A DNA stretch of 64,000 bases, taken from Semisulcospira habei. Lineage: Eukaryota; Mollusca; Gastropoda; Semisulcospiridae. The notes under the pieces were generated by a model. It had not been told where the DNA came from. It did no database searches and saw only the letters and a program-made list of their open reading frames with translations. The stretch is from positions 126,918,844 through 126,982,843 of the forward strand of contig BTPG01000007.1 of NCBI GenBank assembly GCA_036245525.1. Reading direction: 5' to 3'. The position numbers were made by a program, and so were the translations under genes. Shown here one piece after another: positions 1-10,435 of the stretch (the stretch's first letter is position 1; each line of letters opens with the position of its first letter).

Positions 1-324
1 TTTTACTGCTCTTTTATTGAGTCTGTCATCACTTTCGGTTCTGTGTGCTGGTATGGAGGTCTGAGTGTGAAGAACAAGAACACCCTGGCACGAATGGTAA
101 ACATCTGCAGCAAAGTGACTGGCAGTAAGCAAAACAGTGTGGAGTCCCTGTATGAACAGCGTGTGGTGAGAAAGGGTAGGCGGATAGCTTCAGACAGATC
201 CCATGTCCTTGCCCACCTCTATGAACTCCTCCCCTCTGGCCGCAGACTCCGCACGCACAAAGCTAGAACACTTAGACTACAGCACAGTTTCATCCCCAAA
301 TCCATCACTCTAAGCAATCTGTAG
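1..324 (+). pseudogene. Reverse transcriptase C-terminal fragment
   Basis: The frame is open from base 1 to the stop at 322-324 and has no start codon of its own. The translation begins FYCSFIESVITFGSVCWYGG and later carries YELLPSGRRLR followed by a basic stretch and SFIPKSI. This is the typical C-terminus after the thumb region of Rex1/CR1-like LINE polymerases. The catalytic palm lies outside the window, so the fragment cannot be called functional or dead from this piece alone. Confidence 0.7.
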
Positions 325-886
325 GTACATCCACGCATACCCAAACCTAACTCCTCCCCTCTATCCCCCTTTACCTGTGCAATCAGTAGGAATGGAGCTT
401 GTTGATTTTAGAGAAGTGATTATATTGTGTTTCATTTGGTGGTGAACATGAACATACTGGGATTGTTGTTACTGAGTGTTTACCCACTAATTATTTTATT
501 ATGGTAGACTTTAATTATGCAGCGTGTGTAATAATGTGTAATAATGTACTGAGACGTTTGTATAATAAGTAGTGAGGGTTAGGACTAGGTTGAAACACGC
601 GTATTATGTATGCATATGTAGAGGTGGGTGTGAATGTATAAGTGCCGCTCAGTTCAGTCCATAAAAGATGTTTGTGTGAGATGTGTAAGAGTTATGTGTA
701 AAGATTTTGTAGTGTTTACTTTATCCATTTGGAATTTGTAGCTGTGCAAGTGCAGGGAGAAAATGTTCATAATTATGCTATAATGTTTTTATGTCTTGTT
801 TGTACTATTTGTTATAAATGTACCACAACCGAATTTCTCTTTTCGAGATAATAAAGTACTCTTATTCTTATTCTTCTTATTCTTTC
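1..886 (+). mobile_element. LINE 3' end (Rex1/CR1-like)
   Basis: A 5'-incomplete non-LTR retrotransposon cut by the window edge. It holds the last part of the reverse-transcriptase ORF (1-324) and about 560 bp of 3' UTR. The UTR ends in an AATAAA signal at about 850 followed by a short TTATTC-type repeat, which is how many CR1/Rex1-group LINEs end. Related C-terminal fragments lie at 15062-15530 (minus) and 41783-42000 (minus) and share the LLPSGRR motif. The clade is assigned by motif memory only. Confidence 0.7.
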
Positions 887-1193
887 ATGGCACTATGCTA
901 AAGGGTTTAACGTTGGACTCTAGATGTTGAGAAAGAGGTCCGTGCATGCTGGAATATTTTAGGACTCTGCCAGATTTTCGCGCGATTCGCCCGTTTGCTC
1001 CCTTGTAATATGAACTGAGCTAGATGCGGTAGCGCGCAAGCGGTTTCGCAGCGGATTTGCATTTAGTTAAACCGGCACCATCGTCAGGCCCCTATGGTCA
1101 TTACCGCAGCTGCTTTTGATCTGCTCTAATTTCAGACTGAGGTCCACATTGACATCCCGAGCCGTAGCACTTCTGACCCAGACATCAGCCTGC

Positions 1194-1200
1194 TATAAAG
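1194..1200 (+). promoter_or_regulatory. TATA box of TRIM-like gene 1
   Basis: TATAAAG lies 50 bp before the ATG at 1244. The same box at nearly the same distance precedes the paralogue (34299-34305), and the surrounding bases are conserved. With the usual 25-30 bp spacing, transcription would begin around 1220-1228, leaving a 5' leader of only about 15-25 nt. The start site is inferred. Confidence 0.6.
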
Positions 1201-1243
1201 AGACACTGGAGGGAGGATTGACTATCTAGCCCTGCATACTGTC

Positions 1244-2986
1244 ATGGCGTCCACCAGTTGCACTTCACGGCCGTCCGCCACCGTCAGTAAGCAGGAGTTC
1301 TTGACGTGTGCTGTGTGTCTCGACGTTTTCACTGAACCCAAAATCCTCCCCTGTTTCCACACGTTCTGCAAGAAATGTTTGGAAACTTTACCTAATAAAG
1401 GATCACATTGGCAGAAGAAAATTTCGTGTCCCGCCTGTCGTACACAGATACTTCTTCCGAATGGCGGGGCTGCGGCCTTTCAGACTGATTTCCGTATTGA
1501 TGTTGAAGATCTGGAGAAGGCGAGAGCGGGATCGTACTGCACTGTGCATCCTAACAAGGAGCTGGAACTTTATTGTACTCGTTGTCAGATGTCTGTGTGT
1601 ATAAAGTGCATGTTGATGGAACACAATGGACACACCATGCAGGACATGGCTGAAGTAGCTGCTAAGGGCCAGCTTAAAAAAGACAGGGACAGGTTAAAGC
1701 GGTCTGCATCAGAGATCGATAGAAACATTGAAGAGATAGGAGAAGACCAGAACGCAGTGTTGGATAAGGTACGAGCTGTTGAAATAATCATCAAGAACAG
1801 GCACCTTGCTATGTACAAAGCTGCCGACGTGATCCGTGACGAGGCGCTGGCTTCCCTTGCTTCAATGACAGACAGCATTGCAGAAATTCAAAATAATCAA
1901 CTGCACGAACAACAGGAAAACCTGCAGGAGCTGACCACGCTACAACAGCGGGTGCAACAGGCTTTGGACAGCGGAGCGGGCTCTGAGCTGGTGACTGTAG
2001 CCAGAGAGATGAGATGCGGACGTGGCAGCGAGGAAGCCGTGCAGAAGCTGACGACAAGACAGATGACAACCGTCTGCCGTCCTGTCCTCCGCTTCAGCGT
2101 CACACCCGACGCCACGTTACAGCGTATGCGTGACCACATGGGTAGTGCGGCTAAGATGGAGATGGCGGTGTTAGCGCCTGAAATGACCGTGCTGGAACAG
2201 TTTCGATGTGACGAGGATTCGGACACTGACGTTTATCACGTGTGTCCCTTGACTGATGACACGGTGTGGTTGTCGTACGAGCCGTGCGCGTTAGTTAAGG
2301 GCGTTTGTTCAAAACAGTTCAGTGTTGACGGCAAATATGTGCGAACGAAAAACTTCGATGTCTCTGGAAGAGTGACAAGGGTGAGGAGGAAGCATGGTAG
2401 GAGCATGTTTTTTGAATCTGCGATAGGTTCAGTCCGTACCTACGCCAAGAAATGCAACCCAGACATGACCAGATTTTTTTATTTACGTTATAACCCTCTT
2501 TCAGGGCAAGCGACTGTTAGGACTACCAACGTAGTGTCAGAGGATCCATTGCGAACAGACAAAACACACATCTTCAAGCTCCAGTGCGCCACCCCTCATG
2601 CATTCGACGTTGACCCTTACGAGCAGCTGTTTGTGGTGCTGGAGGAAGGGAAGACACAAGACTTCCAGCGCAGAGTGCAGCTGTACCTCCGAAATAAGGC
2701 GTATCCCATAGCCACGTACATCCCGCCTGTTGCGCCGTTCCAGCCGTCGGACGTGTGTTTCTACACGCTGGGCGGCCAGGAGGTGCTGCTGGTGGCTGAT
2801 GAGCTGAACGACACCATCCACGTGGTAAACGCGCAGGACGGGTGCCTGAGCTTCGCGCGCTACCTGTCGTCGGGCTGCCCGCTGTTGGTGCAACCCACGG
2901 CGCTCAACACCGACACGAGAGACCGCCTATGGGTCGCCTGTAGGGGTGGCATGATTTACACTTGTACAACCAAAAGGAAAAGGTGA
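1244..2986 (+). CDS. TRIM-like RING/B-box protein, copy 1
   Basis: An intact single-exon ORF of 580 aa. Residues 22-65 form a C3HC4 RING (C22, C25, C37, H39, C42, C45, C62, C65), expected to recruit a ubiquitin E2. Residues 99-130 form a B-box type 2 (C99, H102, C111, C114, C119, C122, H127, H130). A charged, probably coiled-coil region follows at about 140-260, and the C-terminal half looks like divergent NHL/beta-propeller repeats (VLLVADELNDTIHVV, RLWVACRGG). This matches TRIM56/TRIM2/3/71-type E3 ligases, which are strongly expanded in molluscs and often linked to innate immunity. That role is inference. The ATG was chosen because it is conserved in the paralogue, lies just after the TATA box, and has G at +4. 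An AATAAA-like signal near 3151 could end the transcript. Confidence 0.9.
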   Translation: MASTSCTSRPSATVSKQEFLTCAVCLDVFTEPKILPCFHTFCKKCLETLPNKGSHWQKKISCPACRTQILLPNGGAAAFQTDFRIDVEDLEKARAGSYCTVHPNKELELYCTRCQMSVCIKCMLMEHNGHTMQDMAEVAAKGQLKKDRDRLKRSASEIDRNIEEIGEDQNAVLDKVRAVEIIIKNRHLAMYKAADVIRDEALASLASMTDSIAEIQNNQLHEQQENLQELTTLQQRVQQALDSGAGSELVTVAREMRCGRGSEEAVQKLTTRQMTTVCRPVLRFSVTPDATLQRMRDHMGSAAKMEMAVLAPEMTVLEQFRCDEDSDTDVYHVCPLTDDTVWLSYEPCALVKGVCSKQFSVDGKYVRTKNFDVSGRVTRVRRKHGRSMFFESAIGSVRTYAKKCNPDMTRFFYLRYNPLSGQATVRTTNVVSEDPLRTDKTHIFKLQCATPHAFDVDPYEQLFVVLEEGKTQDFQRRVQLYLRNKAYPIATYIPPVAPFQPSDVCFYTLGGQEVLLVADELNDTIHVVNAQDGCLSFARYLSSGCPLLVQPTALNTDTRDRLWVACRGGMIYTCTTKRKR

Positions 2987-3287
2987 TTTGCACCAACAAA
3001 TATACAACGGCGGAGTAAGTGGATACACCTAGCAGTATGATGATTGAACTGGACATTTCTTTCTTGTTGTACGTGCATGTGCAAAACAGTGAGTGAAAAA
3101 AAGATAATAACTAAAGATTGACTCTTTCAACCGAATGTCCGGATTTCCGAACAAATAAATGTGTACACAATACTGCCTCCCTCGTCCACTGAAACACTCG
3201 AACAAACCAAAAGAAAAACTAACGCTTTTTTTTTGAAACGTCAGGCCCAAAAGTGAAGAAACACAAAGCTACTGCTCCTTTCAAGTC

Positions 3288-3501
3288 TTAACTCATTCTA
3301 CCCCATCACCGAAATCCCCAAATTTGGCCGTTGTCCTCTGAAGACAGCACTCTAGTGCAGGACACAGATCGACCATGATAGTTCAAGGGTGATGCCAGAA
3401 TAGCTTGGCGCCCATAGGCGCCAAGCTATTCTGGCATCACCCTTGAACTATCATGGTCGATCCTTATCTTGCTGTGGTGTGTCTGGGGTAGAATGAGTTA
3501 A
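3288..3501. mobile_element. TTAA hairpin MITE, copy A
   Basis: A 214-bp unit including TTAA at both ends (3288-3291, 3498-3501). Termini are CTCATTCTACCCC and its inverse. The core is a perfect 46-bp inverted repeat (3367-3412 and 3417-3462) with a 4-nt CATA spacer. TTAA duplication is typical of piggyBac-type transposition, so this may be a piggyBac-mobilised MITE. No transposase for it is visible here. Confidence 0.8.
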
Positions 3502-3671
3502 CTCATTCAGCCCGACGCACGTGTTTCCCAAATTTTGGAGGCGTCATCTAACGACTATGCACCTGACCTGTTGCAGGTTGGCTGACAGGCGCCAAGCTAA
3601 TCTGGCACTACCCTTGAATTATCATGGTCGAGCCATCTCCTGCTGCAGTGCGTCAGGGCTGAATGGGTTAA
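3498..3671. mobile_element. TTAA hairpin MITE, copy B (one arm lost)
   Basis: Directly abuts copy A and shares its TTAA. It starts CTCATTCAGCCC and ends with GGGCTGAATGGG then TTAA (3668-3671). Only the right hairpin arm is preserved (about 3583-3635). The left arm is replaced by unrelated sequence. Confidence 0.7.
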
Positions 3672-3832
3672 CTCAAAGGGACCACTGAGACCTGTATATC
3701 ATTGTAAAAGGATGAACTAGCTCTGCCCCTTGTGGTATCAACCCCTTCCCTGCCTGTGGACGCATATTTTTGTTTCTGAAATCTGTCCATTCAACGACTA
3801 ATAACCGTTCGAGGGACATGCATACAAATTGG

Positions 3833-3893
3833 TCTCTGCAAGTGATATAGATCCTCATGAGGGGGCTCATGAGGATCTATGTGTCTTGCAGTT
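3833..3893. repeat. ATAGATCCTCATGAG hairpin, copy 1
   Basis: Inverted repeat with CTGCAAGTGATATAGATCC on the left and GGATCTATGTGTCTTGCAG on the right around a central CATGAG palindrome. The matching position in TRIM block 2 (36543-36612) carries the same hairpin with a longer loop, so it predates the block duplication. Confidence 0.7.
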
Positions 3894-4204
3894 GGATCTT
3901 GTTTGCTTTATCTCGACATTGAAGGGGTTACACCACTGGCTAGGCTGCATCTGTAAATTTGTTCTGAATCAGTCTGTGCTGCACTGATTTCTATATCATT
4001 CACAGAAATCACCAGGCCCTCACAGAGCAAACAAACGTGTATGCACCCTTATTGCTGCCCTTGCGGCGTGGGAAGCGGCGCGGGGTTGGGGTTGAGGTTG
4101 CTGGTACTTGTTCGGCGCTTTCCCCACCGCCTGGCCATGCCCGATCCTACACAAACTTTTTGCGAGGTGTGTGCTAGGCAAACCCAATTAAACCGTGCCT
4201 ACCT

Positions 4205-4284
4205 TTAACTCATTGGAGACGTGCCGCCTGCGGATACGCGGCATAAAACGCGCATCCGGAGGTGCCACGTCTCGAATGAGTTAA
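4205..4284. mobile_element. 80-bp TTAA-flanked mini-MITE
   Basis: TTAA at 4205-4208 and 4281-4284 bounds about 72 bp with inverted ends of roughly 27 bp. The left end starts CTCATTGGAGACGTG; the inverse of the right end starts CTCATTCGAGACGTG. The outermost CTCATT matches the larger TTAA hairpin family, but the interior is different. Confidence 0.6.
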
Positions 4285-4406
4285 TCAGTGAGGAATTTTC
4301 GATTTGCAGAGTCACCGATAAGGTCTACTGGGAAATATACTACCTTGACCCTCAATTGCGGATCAGTACATTTGAAAAGCGATCTGGACCAAGCGATTTT
4401 TAGAGT

Positions 4407-4790
4407 CCGAAATTGCTCAGGTGGTTAGGCGTCAGAGACAACAACAACAACAACAACAACAAAAAAGCGAAGGAAACAGCCAGGTCGTGGATTCGAGTCC
4501 CCGTTCCAAAACCGGTAGCTGGATCAGCAGACCAGGGGAAAAAGAAGGGCATGTCAGTTGAAAAGTTCTTGAAAATCAAGGTGGCGGAGTAGCAGTGCGC
4601 CTGAATTGATCTATGTTCAGGTTGCACTTCAGGCAATAGCTGTCCCTGTCTCCCACGACAGGCCAATTAGGCCGTACATTATCAATCCGGGTTTTGCCTG
4701 GGAAAACTGAACTTTCAAATGAACACAGCCTTTCTTTCCCATATACACAAGAGCAGCCGAGGTAACTCAATAATTAATTTAGACATTCGC
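4407..4790 (+). mobile_element. Possible tRNA-derived SINE
   Basis: A-box-like TTGCTCAGGTGGTTAGG (about 4413-4429) and B-box-like GGATTCGAGTCC (4489-4500) resemble an internal Pol III promoter. A (CAA)n run sits between them and widens the spacing. No complete tRNA fold is visible, so a tRNA-headed SINE or tRNA pseudogene is more likely than a working tRNA. The 3' boundary is a guess. Confidence 0.4.
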
Positions 4791-4881
4791 AATGATCTGT
4801 TTTGTCCCCTCGGACAAAGGCAGAGTTAAGGGTCATTGAGAGGTCAGAGGTAAAATAATGTTATATTTTGTTCGGCGCGCT

Positions 4882-5094
4882 TTAACTCATTCAGCCCTGA
4901 CACACCACAGCAAGATATGACTTGACCATGATAGTTCAAGGGTGGTGCCAGAATAGCTTGGCGCCTATAAGCGCCAAGCTATTCTGGCACCACCCTTGAA
5001 CTATCATGATCGATCTGTCTCCTAAATCGTAATGCAGTCCTCAGAGGACATCTCCAGAATGTGGGTATTTCTTACCTGGGACACAATGAGTTAA
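4882..5094. mobile_element. TTAA hairpin MITE, copy D
   Basis: 213 bp from TTAA 4882-4885 to TTAA 5091-5094. Hairpin arms are about 4924-4964 and 4971-5011 with a 6-nt spacer and one mismatch. Both arms carry GGTGGTGCC where copies A and E have GGTGATGCC. Confidence 0.8.
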
Positions 5095-5690
5095 GGCCAG
5101 CGGTGCACAACTGTTAAAAGTAATGACAAGTCCTCCGGATTTCGTTACTACTAAGCCGTACAAACCATGCAATGTAAAAAGTACAAGAATACATACGTAT
5201 AGTCCCATACAGTGTTGTAAAGTATCCGATAAAACATATTAATTTCATTTAGTCCGCCAAGGGCATAGAAAAACACAGACTGGTCGAGTCTGGAGATTAC
5301 ATTAATTTTAGCATTAATTTTATCGTCAATATTTGCAAAAGTACATATAAATACGTCAATACTACACGCGGTCGTCACACTACATTGTCTTTTTTCGTGA
5401 TTGCAGTACCCATTTTCCACAAAGCAAATGGCGCGACATTGTGCGTTTTATTGAACATGCCTGTGGAATTTTCTGTGAAAGATTATTACTTAGAAAATAT
5501 GCAGATTTAAAAAAAAAAAAAGTGCAGGTGAAACTGCAGACGAACGCCTCACGTGAAAATAGCATATGGTATTCTTTGCTCTAAAATCAGATTTACTGTT
5601 CACTGTCGGTCGCTCGGTTTGGCAGGCTCTGCCTGACAGAGGGGCTTTTAGTTTGCAACCAACGACTGCAGACAGCAAATGAGAGCTAAA
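5095..5690. other. No feature recognised
   Basis: AT-rich sequence with only short chance ORFs. I see no gene, RNA or clear repeat here apart from a poly-A run near 5510. Confidence 0.5.
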
Positions 5691-5696
5691 GCACTG

Positions 5697-5885
5697 CAGA
5701 TAACCAGCTAACACCATACATATATCAACACTGCAACTGGCATCTCCAGGAGGCATAGATCCTCATGACCCCCCCTCCGGGCTGTCGAGGATGTGTGCCT
5801 GTTGGAGATGTTTGGACTGTTGTATATGCTTGATATGCAGTAGATGTTGGTTATCCGACGCGACTTCGCTTTTGTTGAGCGGGTC
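5697..5885. mobile_element. GATAACC-ended MITE, copy 1
   Basis: Long imperfect inverted repeat. GATAACCAGCTAACA at about 5699 is answered by GTTGGTTATC near 5850-5859, and the inner arms contain GGAGGCATAGATCCTCATGA. The sequence outside the right GGTTATC (CGACGCGACTTCGC) resembles the left flank of the second copy at 32370-32535, so the terminal repeat may be longer than the GATAACC core. Confidence 0.55.
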
Positions 5886-5983
5886 ATGTGGTCGGATTTA
5901 GAGCCATGCATATAATTATGGCAAAAGTCGCCGATCAAAATATCGCGTTGGGTCGCATGCAGATTATTTCTTTGAAAATCGTG

Positions 5984-6197
5984 TTAACTCATTCTACCCC
6001 AGACACACCACAGGAAGATAAGGATCGACCATGATAGTTCAAGGGTGATGCCAGAATAGCTTGGCGCCTATGGGCGCCAAGCTATTCTGGCATCACCCTT
6101 GAACTATCATGGTCGATCTGTGTCCTGCACTGCAATGCAGTCTTCAGAGGACAGCGGCAAAATTTAAGGATTTCGGTGTTGGGGTAGAATGAGTTAA
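5984..6197. mobile_element. TTAA hairpin MITE, copy E
   Basis: 214 bp from TTAA 5984-5987 to TTAA 6194-6197 with CTCATTCTACCCC ends. The core is a perfect 46-bp inverted repeat (6023-6068 and 6073-6118) with spacer TATG. Its arms match copy A, but the spacer is reversed relative to A, as expected if the core can flip. Confidence 0.8.
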
Positions 6198-6349
6198 GTT
6201 TGTTTTGTCTTGTGAAAAGCATGCGCGTGCGTGTGTGCAGAACGATATAGAAGTCTTTTCTTGGTTATATGTACTTTGATTGCCAAGACTTTTAGTCTCT
6301 TTGCGTTTTTGTTATGTTTTATTCACGTTGATCTATGTATCTCTCTTTT

Positions 6350-6492
6350 TCATCCCTACGTCACACGACTAATCACTTTAACTCAAACCGTACCATGTGA
6401 CCGAGCTACAAAAACCGTTGTAGCGAATAATGGCGGACTTTTTGTAGCCCTCTTTCTGACGCGTCTTGGATGCCAATGTTGTTCTATAAAAG
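6350..6492 (+). repeat. Interrupted dispersed repeat, left part
   Basis: Similar in reverse orientation to 26895-27040 (shared CATCCCTACGTCACACGAC and TCTTGGATGC). The repeat stops at ATAAAAG (6487-6492) and resumes at 11353, so the 4.86 kb between them is an insertion. Confidence 0.75.
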
Positions 6493-7348
6493 TGTGACCG
6501 GTTACACCCAGCTCTCATAACCCACTGGAGTAACTTTGTTTTGTGCAGCAAGACTTGTACTTGTTTGCAAAATATGTTTTGTAAGGTCTCGCAAGGTATT
6601 GCTTTCAGTGATGCCTGCGCCGTTGGCCCGACCCCTCCGGCTTACTTCTAGACTGCTAGGTTTTCAGCGTCTGTTCAGGGGACGCAACCGCGTCAGCCGC
6701 CTTGCTGTTTTGTTCTAGCGTGGGTTTCTACAATAGCGTTTAGCTTGTGTTTGTGGCTCGGCGTTCTAAGTCGGATATCTCTTCAATGCTTGCACCGTTT
6801 GTTTTAAACAAATATTCCTAAGATTCAGCATGATAGTTACTCTCATTTTGCAACTTACTTCTAGTCCGATCGATTTTGGTTTAAGTACTGTTTTGGGATT
6901 TTACGCCTCTTGCTTCGTCGAGGTCCATAGAGAAAAGTCTTTTAGAAATTCATAATTAATCCTAGTCTTAATTAATCGAGTCAATGTTTGGTACTAGTGA
7001 AACTACATTTGCGGCTCTTTTTTTAGTAGCAAACCGCAAGTTTCTAGGTCCTGGAGAACCGGAGTTATAGTCAGATAACCACGTGCAAACAAACACAGAT
7101 TTCAGCTTTCCGCTCCGAAAGCAGCTGCCAGCTCTATACTAATGGTCAAAACTTAAGGGCAAATTTTTATCTCAGACGCACAGACAACACCACACAAATA
7201 ATGGAACAATGCTTGGAGTCAGTATTTTGTTAATTTATTCAGTAACAATTTCATTTTAAGTTTGAGCAAATCAAGCAATTGTAACAACAGCAGTACGTTA
7301 GAATGTTCACCAACCCCTCATTTGAAAAGTCACACAAGACTGGTCCAG

Positions 7349-8448
7349 TCAGTAGCGAGTGTACCTACCGTTTGCAGCCAAGCATTCAATGCAGCGTTGA
7401 CGCATGGAGTTCACCAGAGTTCGGAGAACATGTTGTGGGATCGCTTCCCACTCTTGATGCAGGAATTGAGTCAGCTGGGGGACGCCTTGAGGTGGGAGGG
7501 AGGTGGTTGCTGACTACACGTTGCCCCAGCTAGTTAGCTAGTTAGTTATTTGGGTTTAACGCCGAACAGGCAACTAAGACCATCTCACGGCGGGGCCCCA
7601 GCACGTCCCAGAGGTGCTCGATGGGAGCCAGATCAAATGAACGAGCTGGCCACCCTCATGATGCCCGGTTGCTCAAGGTACTCATCCACCACACGGGCGC
7701 GATGAGGTCGAGCGTTGTCGTCCTGCAGATCAGCATTTTCGCCTATGGCGTGGAGAGCTGGCTGAATGAGGGGCTGCACAATCTCGTCCCGATAGCGCAG
7801 CCCAGTCAGGGTGCCTCGGATGACGTAGAGGGAGGTTCTGCATTCCCTGCTGAAGCCTGCCCAGACTATGACTGAGTCTCTTCCGTAGCGATCCACCTCT
7901 CGGACGCATCCATCCGTTAATCGTTCGCCCTATCGTCTCCAGACCATCACCCTGCCGTCGTTGAAGGACACAGTGAACCGTGACTCATCAGTAAACAGAA
8001 CCTGAGTCCACTGGAGTCTGTTCCACCTCACATGTTGACGACACCAGGCAACCAGGGCTCTGCGATGAGCTGGAGTGAGGGGTATTTTCACTGCTGTTCT
8101 GCATGAAGCCAGGCCTATTTCGTGCAGTCGTCGGCAGACTGTGCTTCTGCTGACGTTAACGTTTGCAGTTTGCATCAGTTGACGTTGCAGTGTGGTTGAC
8201 GTGACAGTTCGGTCGCGCAGAGCCGCCACACAGAGGTATCTGTCCTACCTTCTGCTGGTGCAGCGCGGGCGTCCTGAGCAGAGTCGTCGTTCTGCCCTTC
8301 CAGTTTCTTGGAATCGTGCCAGCAGCCATGAGACCATTGAATGGGACACCCCAAGACGTCTCCGAACTTCTCGTCCGGAAATTCCATCCTGTAGCCATGC
8401 TAGCGCCCGGCCTTGATCTACTGGCTTTAGGCTTCGTCGTGGTGGCAT
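7349..8448 (-). pseudogene. Tc1-like DD34E transposase pseudogene
   Basis: Minus-strand reading starts at 8448 with an HTH region (GREVRRRLGVSHSMVSWLLARF) and a second HTH (VSRSTVCRRLHEIGL). The catalytic motifs follow: first D in FTDESRF, second D in DDNARPHRA, and E in APIEHLWD with 34 residues between, the DD34E spacing. It ends with the typical Tc1 tail RCIECLAANGRYTRY and a stop at 7349-7351. Frame changes near 8230-8245, 7897-7930 and about 7633, plus a stop supplied by the 64-bp insertion, make it inactive. Confidence 0.85.
7531..7594 (-). mobile_element. Mini-retroposon-like insertion (64 bp)
   Basis: Sits inside the Tc1 transposase between identical GCCCCAGC copies (7523-7530, 7595-7602). 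Read on the minus strand it begins at CGCCGTGAGATGG, contains GGCGTTAAACCC, and ends in AACT/AGCT repeats. Without it and one GCCCCAGC, the transposase reads on naturally after LWDVLG. Relatives lie at 41387-41437, 42321-42371 and 53958-54016. Confidence 0.8.
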
Positions 8449-8863
8449 GGTTAGGAAAGTGACAATTATGCCGCTACTGTACTGGTATTTGTTTCGAAAC
8501 AGAAGTGCTCAGTGTTCACGACTGACCCCTTTAGCACGTGCATCACGACTTTACCGAGTTTTCCCACCTGCCTGCCTTTGGTACGCTTGCCAATATCGCA
8601 CAGCTTTTCAGAAAAACTGACGATGTTTCACGTGCAGTTGACGCGTTCGTGGATATTGATGAATTGTTGTCTATTTTCCCCTGAACAGTGGACTGCCTAA
8701 GGTAAACTTTTAACCCATTTGGATTGAAAGAACATTGTATTTTATTAGCGTACTTGCGACGATAAACAATGACACAAAAAATGGGGTGGCCCTTAAGTTT
8801 TGACCATTAGTATATTTTGGAAACGGACGAGTGAGACTTTCCTTATGGCTCACGCATGCTGCA

Positions 8864-8996
8864 TATAAAGCCCCTTCCGTGGCGCGCACGCGGTCAGTAC
8901 CACTCAGCCGTTACTTTGCATCAGACTACTCGCGCTTCTACGACGATACAATTAGGAAGTGCTACAATGTCGACTCCCTGTTAGCTCTGTAAGTAG
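8864..8996 (+). promoter_or_regulatory. Possible promoter and splice donor in the 4.86-kb insertion
   Basis: TATAAAG at 8864-8870 is followed about 120 bp later by CTGTAAGTAG with GT at 8989-8990, a good splice-donor match. A short upstream ATG (8968) meets a stop after five codons. The arrangement could be a retrotransposon or gene leader, but no downstream coding exon is visible. Confidence 0.3.
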
Positions 8997-10056
8997 CTGT
9001 ATATATTTTTGTATTCTTTGTCTTGAATTTTGTTGATTGATTTGATGCCTGATTTATATCGGTGCCTTTATGCATGTTTTGCCCTAGAGTTACGAGTACG
9101 TTGCTGGAGTTGTAATTGTTGAGAGTGACTTCACGGCAACTTTGTAGCCATTCTTGGCAGCAGGAACTTTATGTAACTTTGTTGTGATAGTGGATTTCGG
9201 TGATGTCTATCTTACATCATTTGCCTTCCGATGGAGATCAGAATTTTGTGACAGAAGTATTTGGGGCAAAACAGCATGAAGGCATCATGTACTCTGATTT
9301 AATGCTTCTGCCTTTGGATAGCTTTGTTTTTTCTTGAAAAATGAGATTGATCACCATTTGCTCCAGTGATGCTAAATTATTTTGGTATCATTGTAGGAAA
9401 TGTTGAGATGCTGCCTTGTTTGACAGGGATTGCTTTGGATATTCTTTCATGTTCCTCGCTATCCTCCTCACATTGCTTTGTATTGTTATACTATAGTTTC
9501 AATTAGATTGTGTAGGATTGCTCATGTAGGCTTTCGTGTCCCTCCTATTTTCCTCACTTAGACATGCGTAGCTTTTAGCCGAATAGTGCGTAAAGCATGG
9601 GCTGTGACGCTGTTAGCGTGACGTCACACTTATCTATATTTAGTATGCGCAGCCATTTTGTTTCTGCTTGGCGTCTGCTTCCGGTTGGCTTGTTTACATT
9701 TGGAAGTCCCTCCCCCCCCCCCCCCATTTTAATTGTGTTTTCATCGGCAGGGCCTAACCCTGCTCTACATAAGTTACTCTTTAGATTCTTTGGCTTTTAG
9801 TGAGCGGAATAGATACTTTATAATTTTTGCCGTTTCACACTTTTGACATCGTTGATAAGGGGAGCAATTTCTTCACGCAGTTTTGCCCTAGGCCTGTGGA
9901 AGCGGCTTTTGACTTGAGGGCATTCTATAAGTACTTAGATTTTTCGAGGAGCCAACCGCCAGCAATCCAAATAGAAGCAATTATATTATTTTTTTTATGA
10001 ACTTTTGTCATGCTTATGGCATGTCTATGCCTTCCCTCTTTCTGCCCATTCCACTG

Positions 10057-10435
10057 TTCGTGCTGGTCTGTGACTCTGCATCTGGCGACCTAGAACTGTC
10101 GGGTCCGGAATCGCAGATTGACACGTTATCTTGACTTGAAAGTCGCTGAGTTATATCACTGTTGTGCTGGTCTGTGATTTTGTATCGTTCTGCCTAGAGT
10201 CGTTCGGTCCGGAATCGCATATGAACACATGAGCTTGCCCACCAGACTAGTAACTTTGACATTGTACTGATGTGGGATTCGACATCTTCCGGCCTGGTGT
10301 CCTGGGGTCCAGAATTGCAGATGAGTGCACTCCGACCACCAGGTCCTGTGAGAACTTTGTGGGTGCTGGTCTGTGATTTTGGATCCCGCGGCCTAGTGTT
10401 GCATGGTCCGGGGTCGCAGACCAACACACTGCACT
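10057..10435 (+). repeat. Tandem array of about four 'GTGCTGGTCTGTGA' hairpins
   Basis: Four diverged units start near 10060, 10163, 10265 and 10367, a period of about 100 bp. Each has a left part like GTGCTGGTCTGTGATTTTGG and a right part like GTCCGGAATCGCAGA, which together form an imperfect inverted repeat. A single tight palindrome with the same arm lies at 38303-38375. Confidence 0.7.

Larger units (their letters stand above)
1104..4030 (+). repeat. Duplicated TRIM block, copy 1
   Basis: This block is homologous to 34205-36745. Similarity starts upstream of the promoter (CAGACTGAGGTCCACATT is shared), runs through the gene, and continues about 1 kb past the stop to a shared segment around 3960-4020 (CTGATTT, TAT, ACAGAAATCA). 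Copy 1 is longer mainly because two TTAA-flanked hairpin elements sit at 3288-3671 and are absent from copy 2. Confidence 0.85.
7139..8810 (-). mobile_element. Complete but decayed Tc1-like transposon
   Basis: Ends are CTAATGGTCAAAACTTAAGG at 7139 and its inverse ending at 8810, flanked by TA (7137-7138, 8811-8812), the Tc1/mariner target duplication. The 1672-bp body encodes a DD34E transposase on the minus strand and carries a 64-bp foreign insertion at 7531-7594. Confidence 0.9.

Noticed and set aside
1308..2893. Overlapping ORFs on both strands of the TRIM gene
   Set aside because: They are shadows of the 580-aa frame. The same shadows recur in the paralogue because the DNA is conserved.
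4407..4500. A tRNA gene
   Set aside because: A- and B-box-like motifs are present, but a (CAA)n run separates them and no acceptor stem is visible; SINE or pseudogene is more likely.
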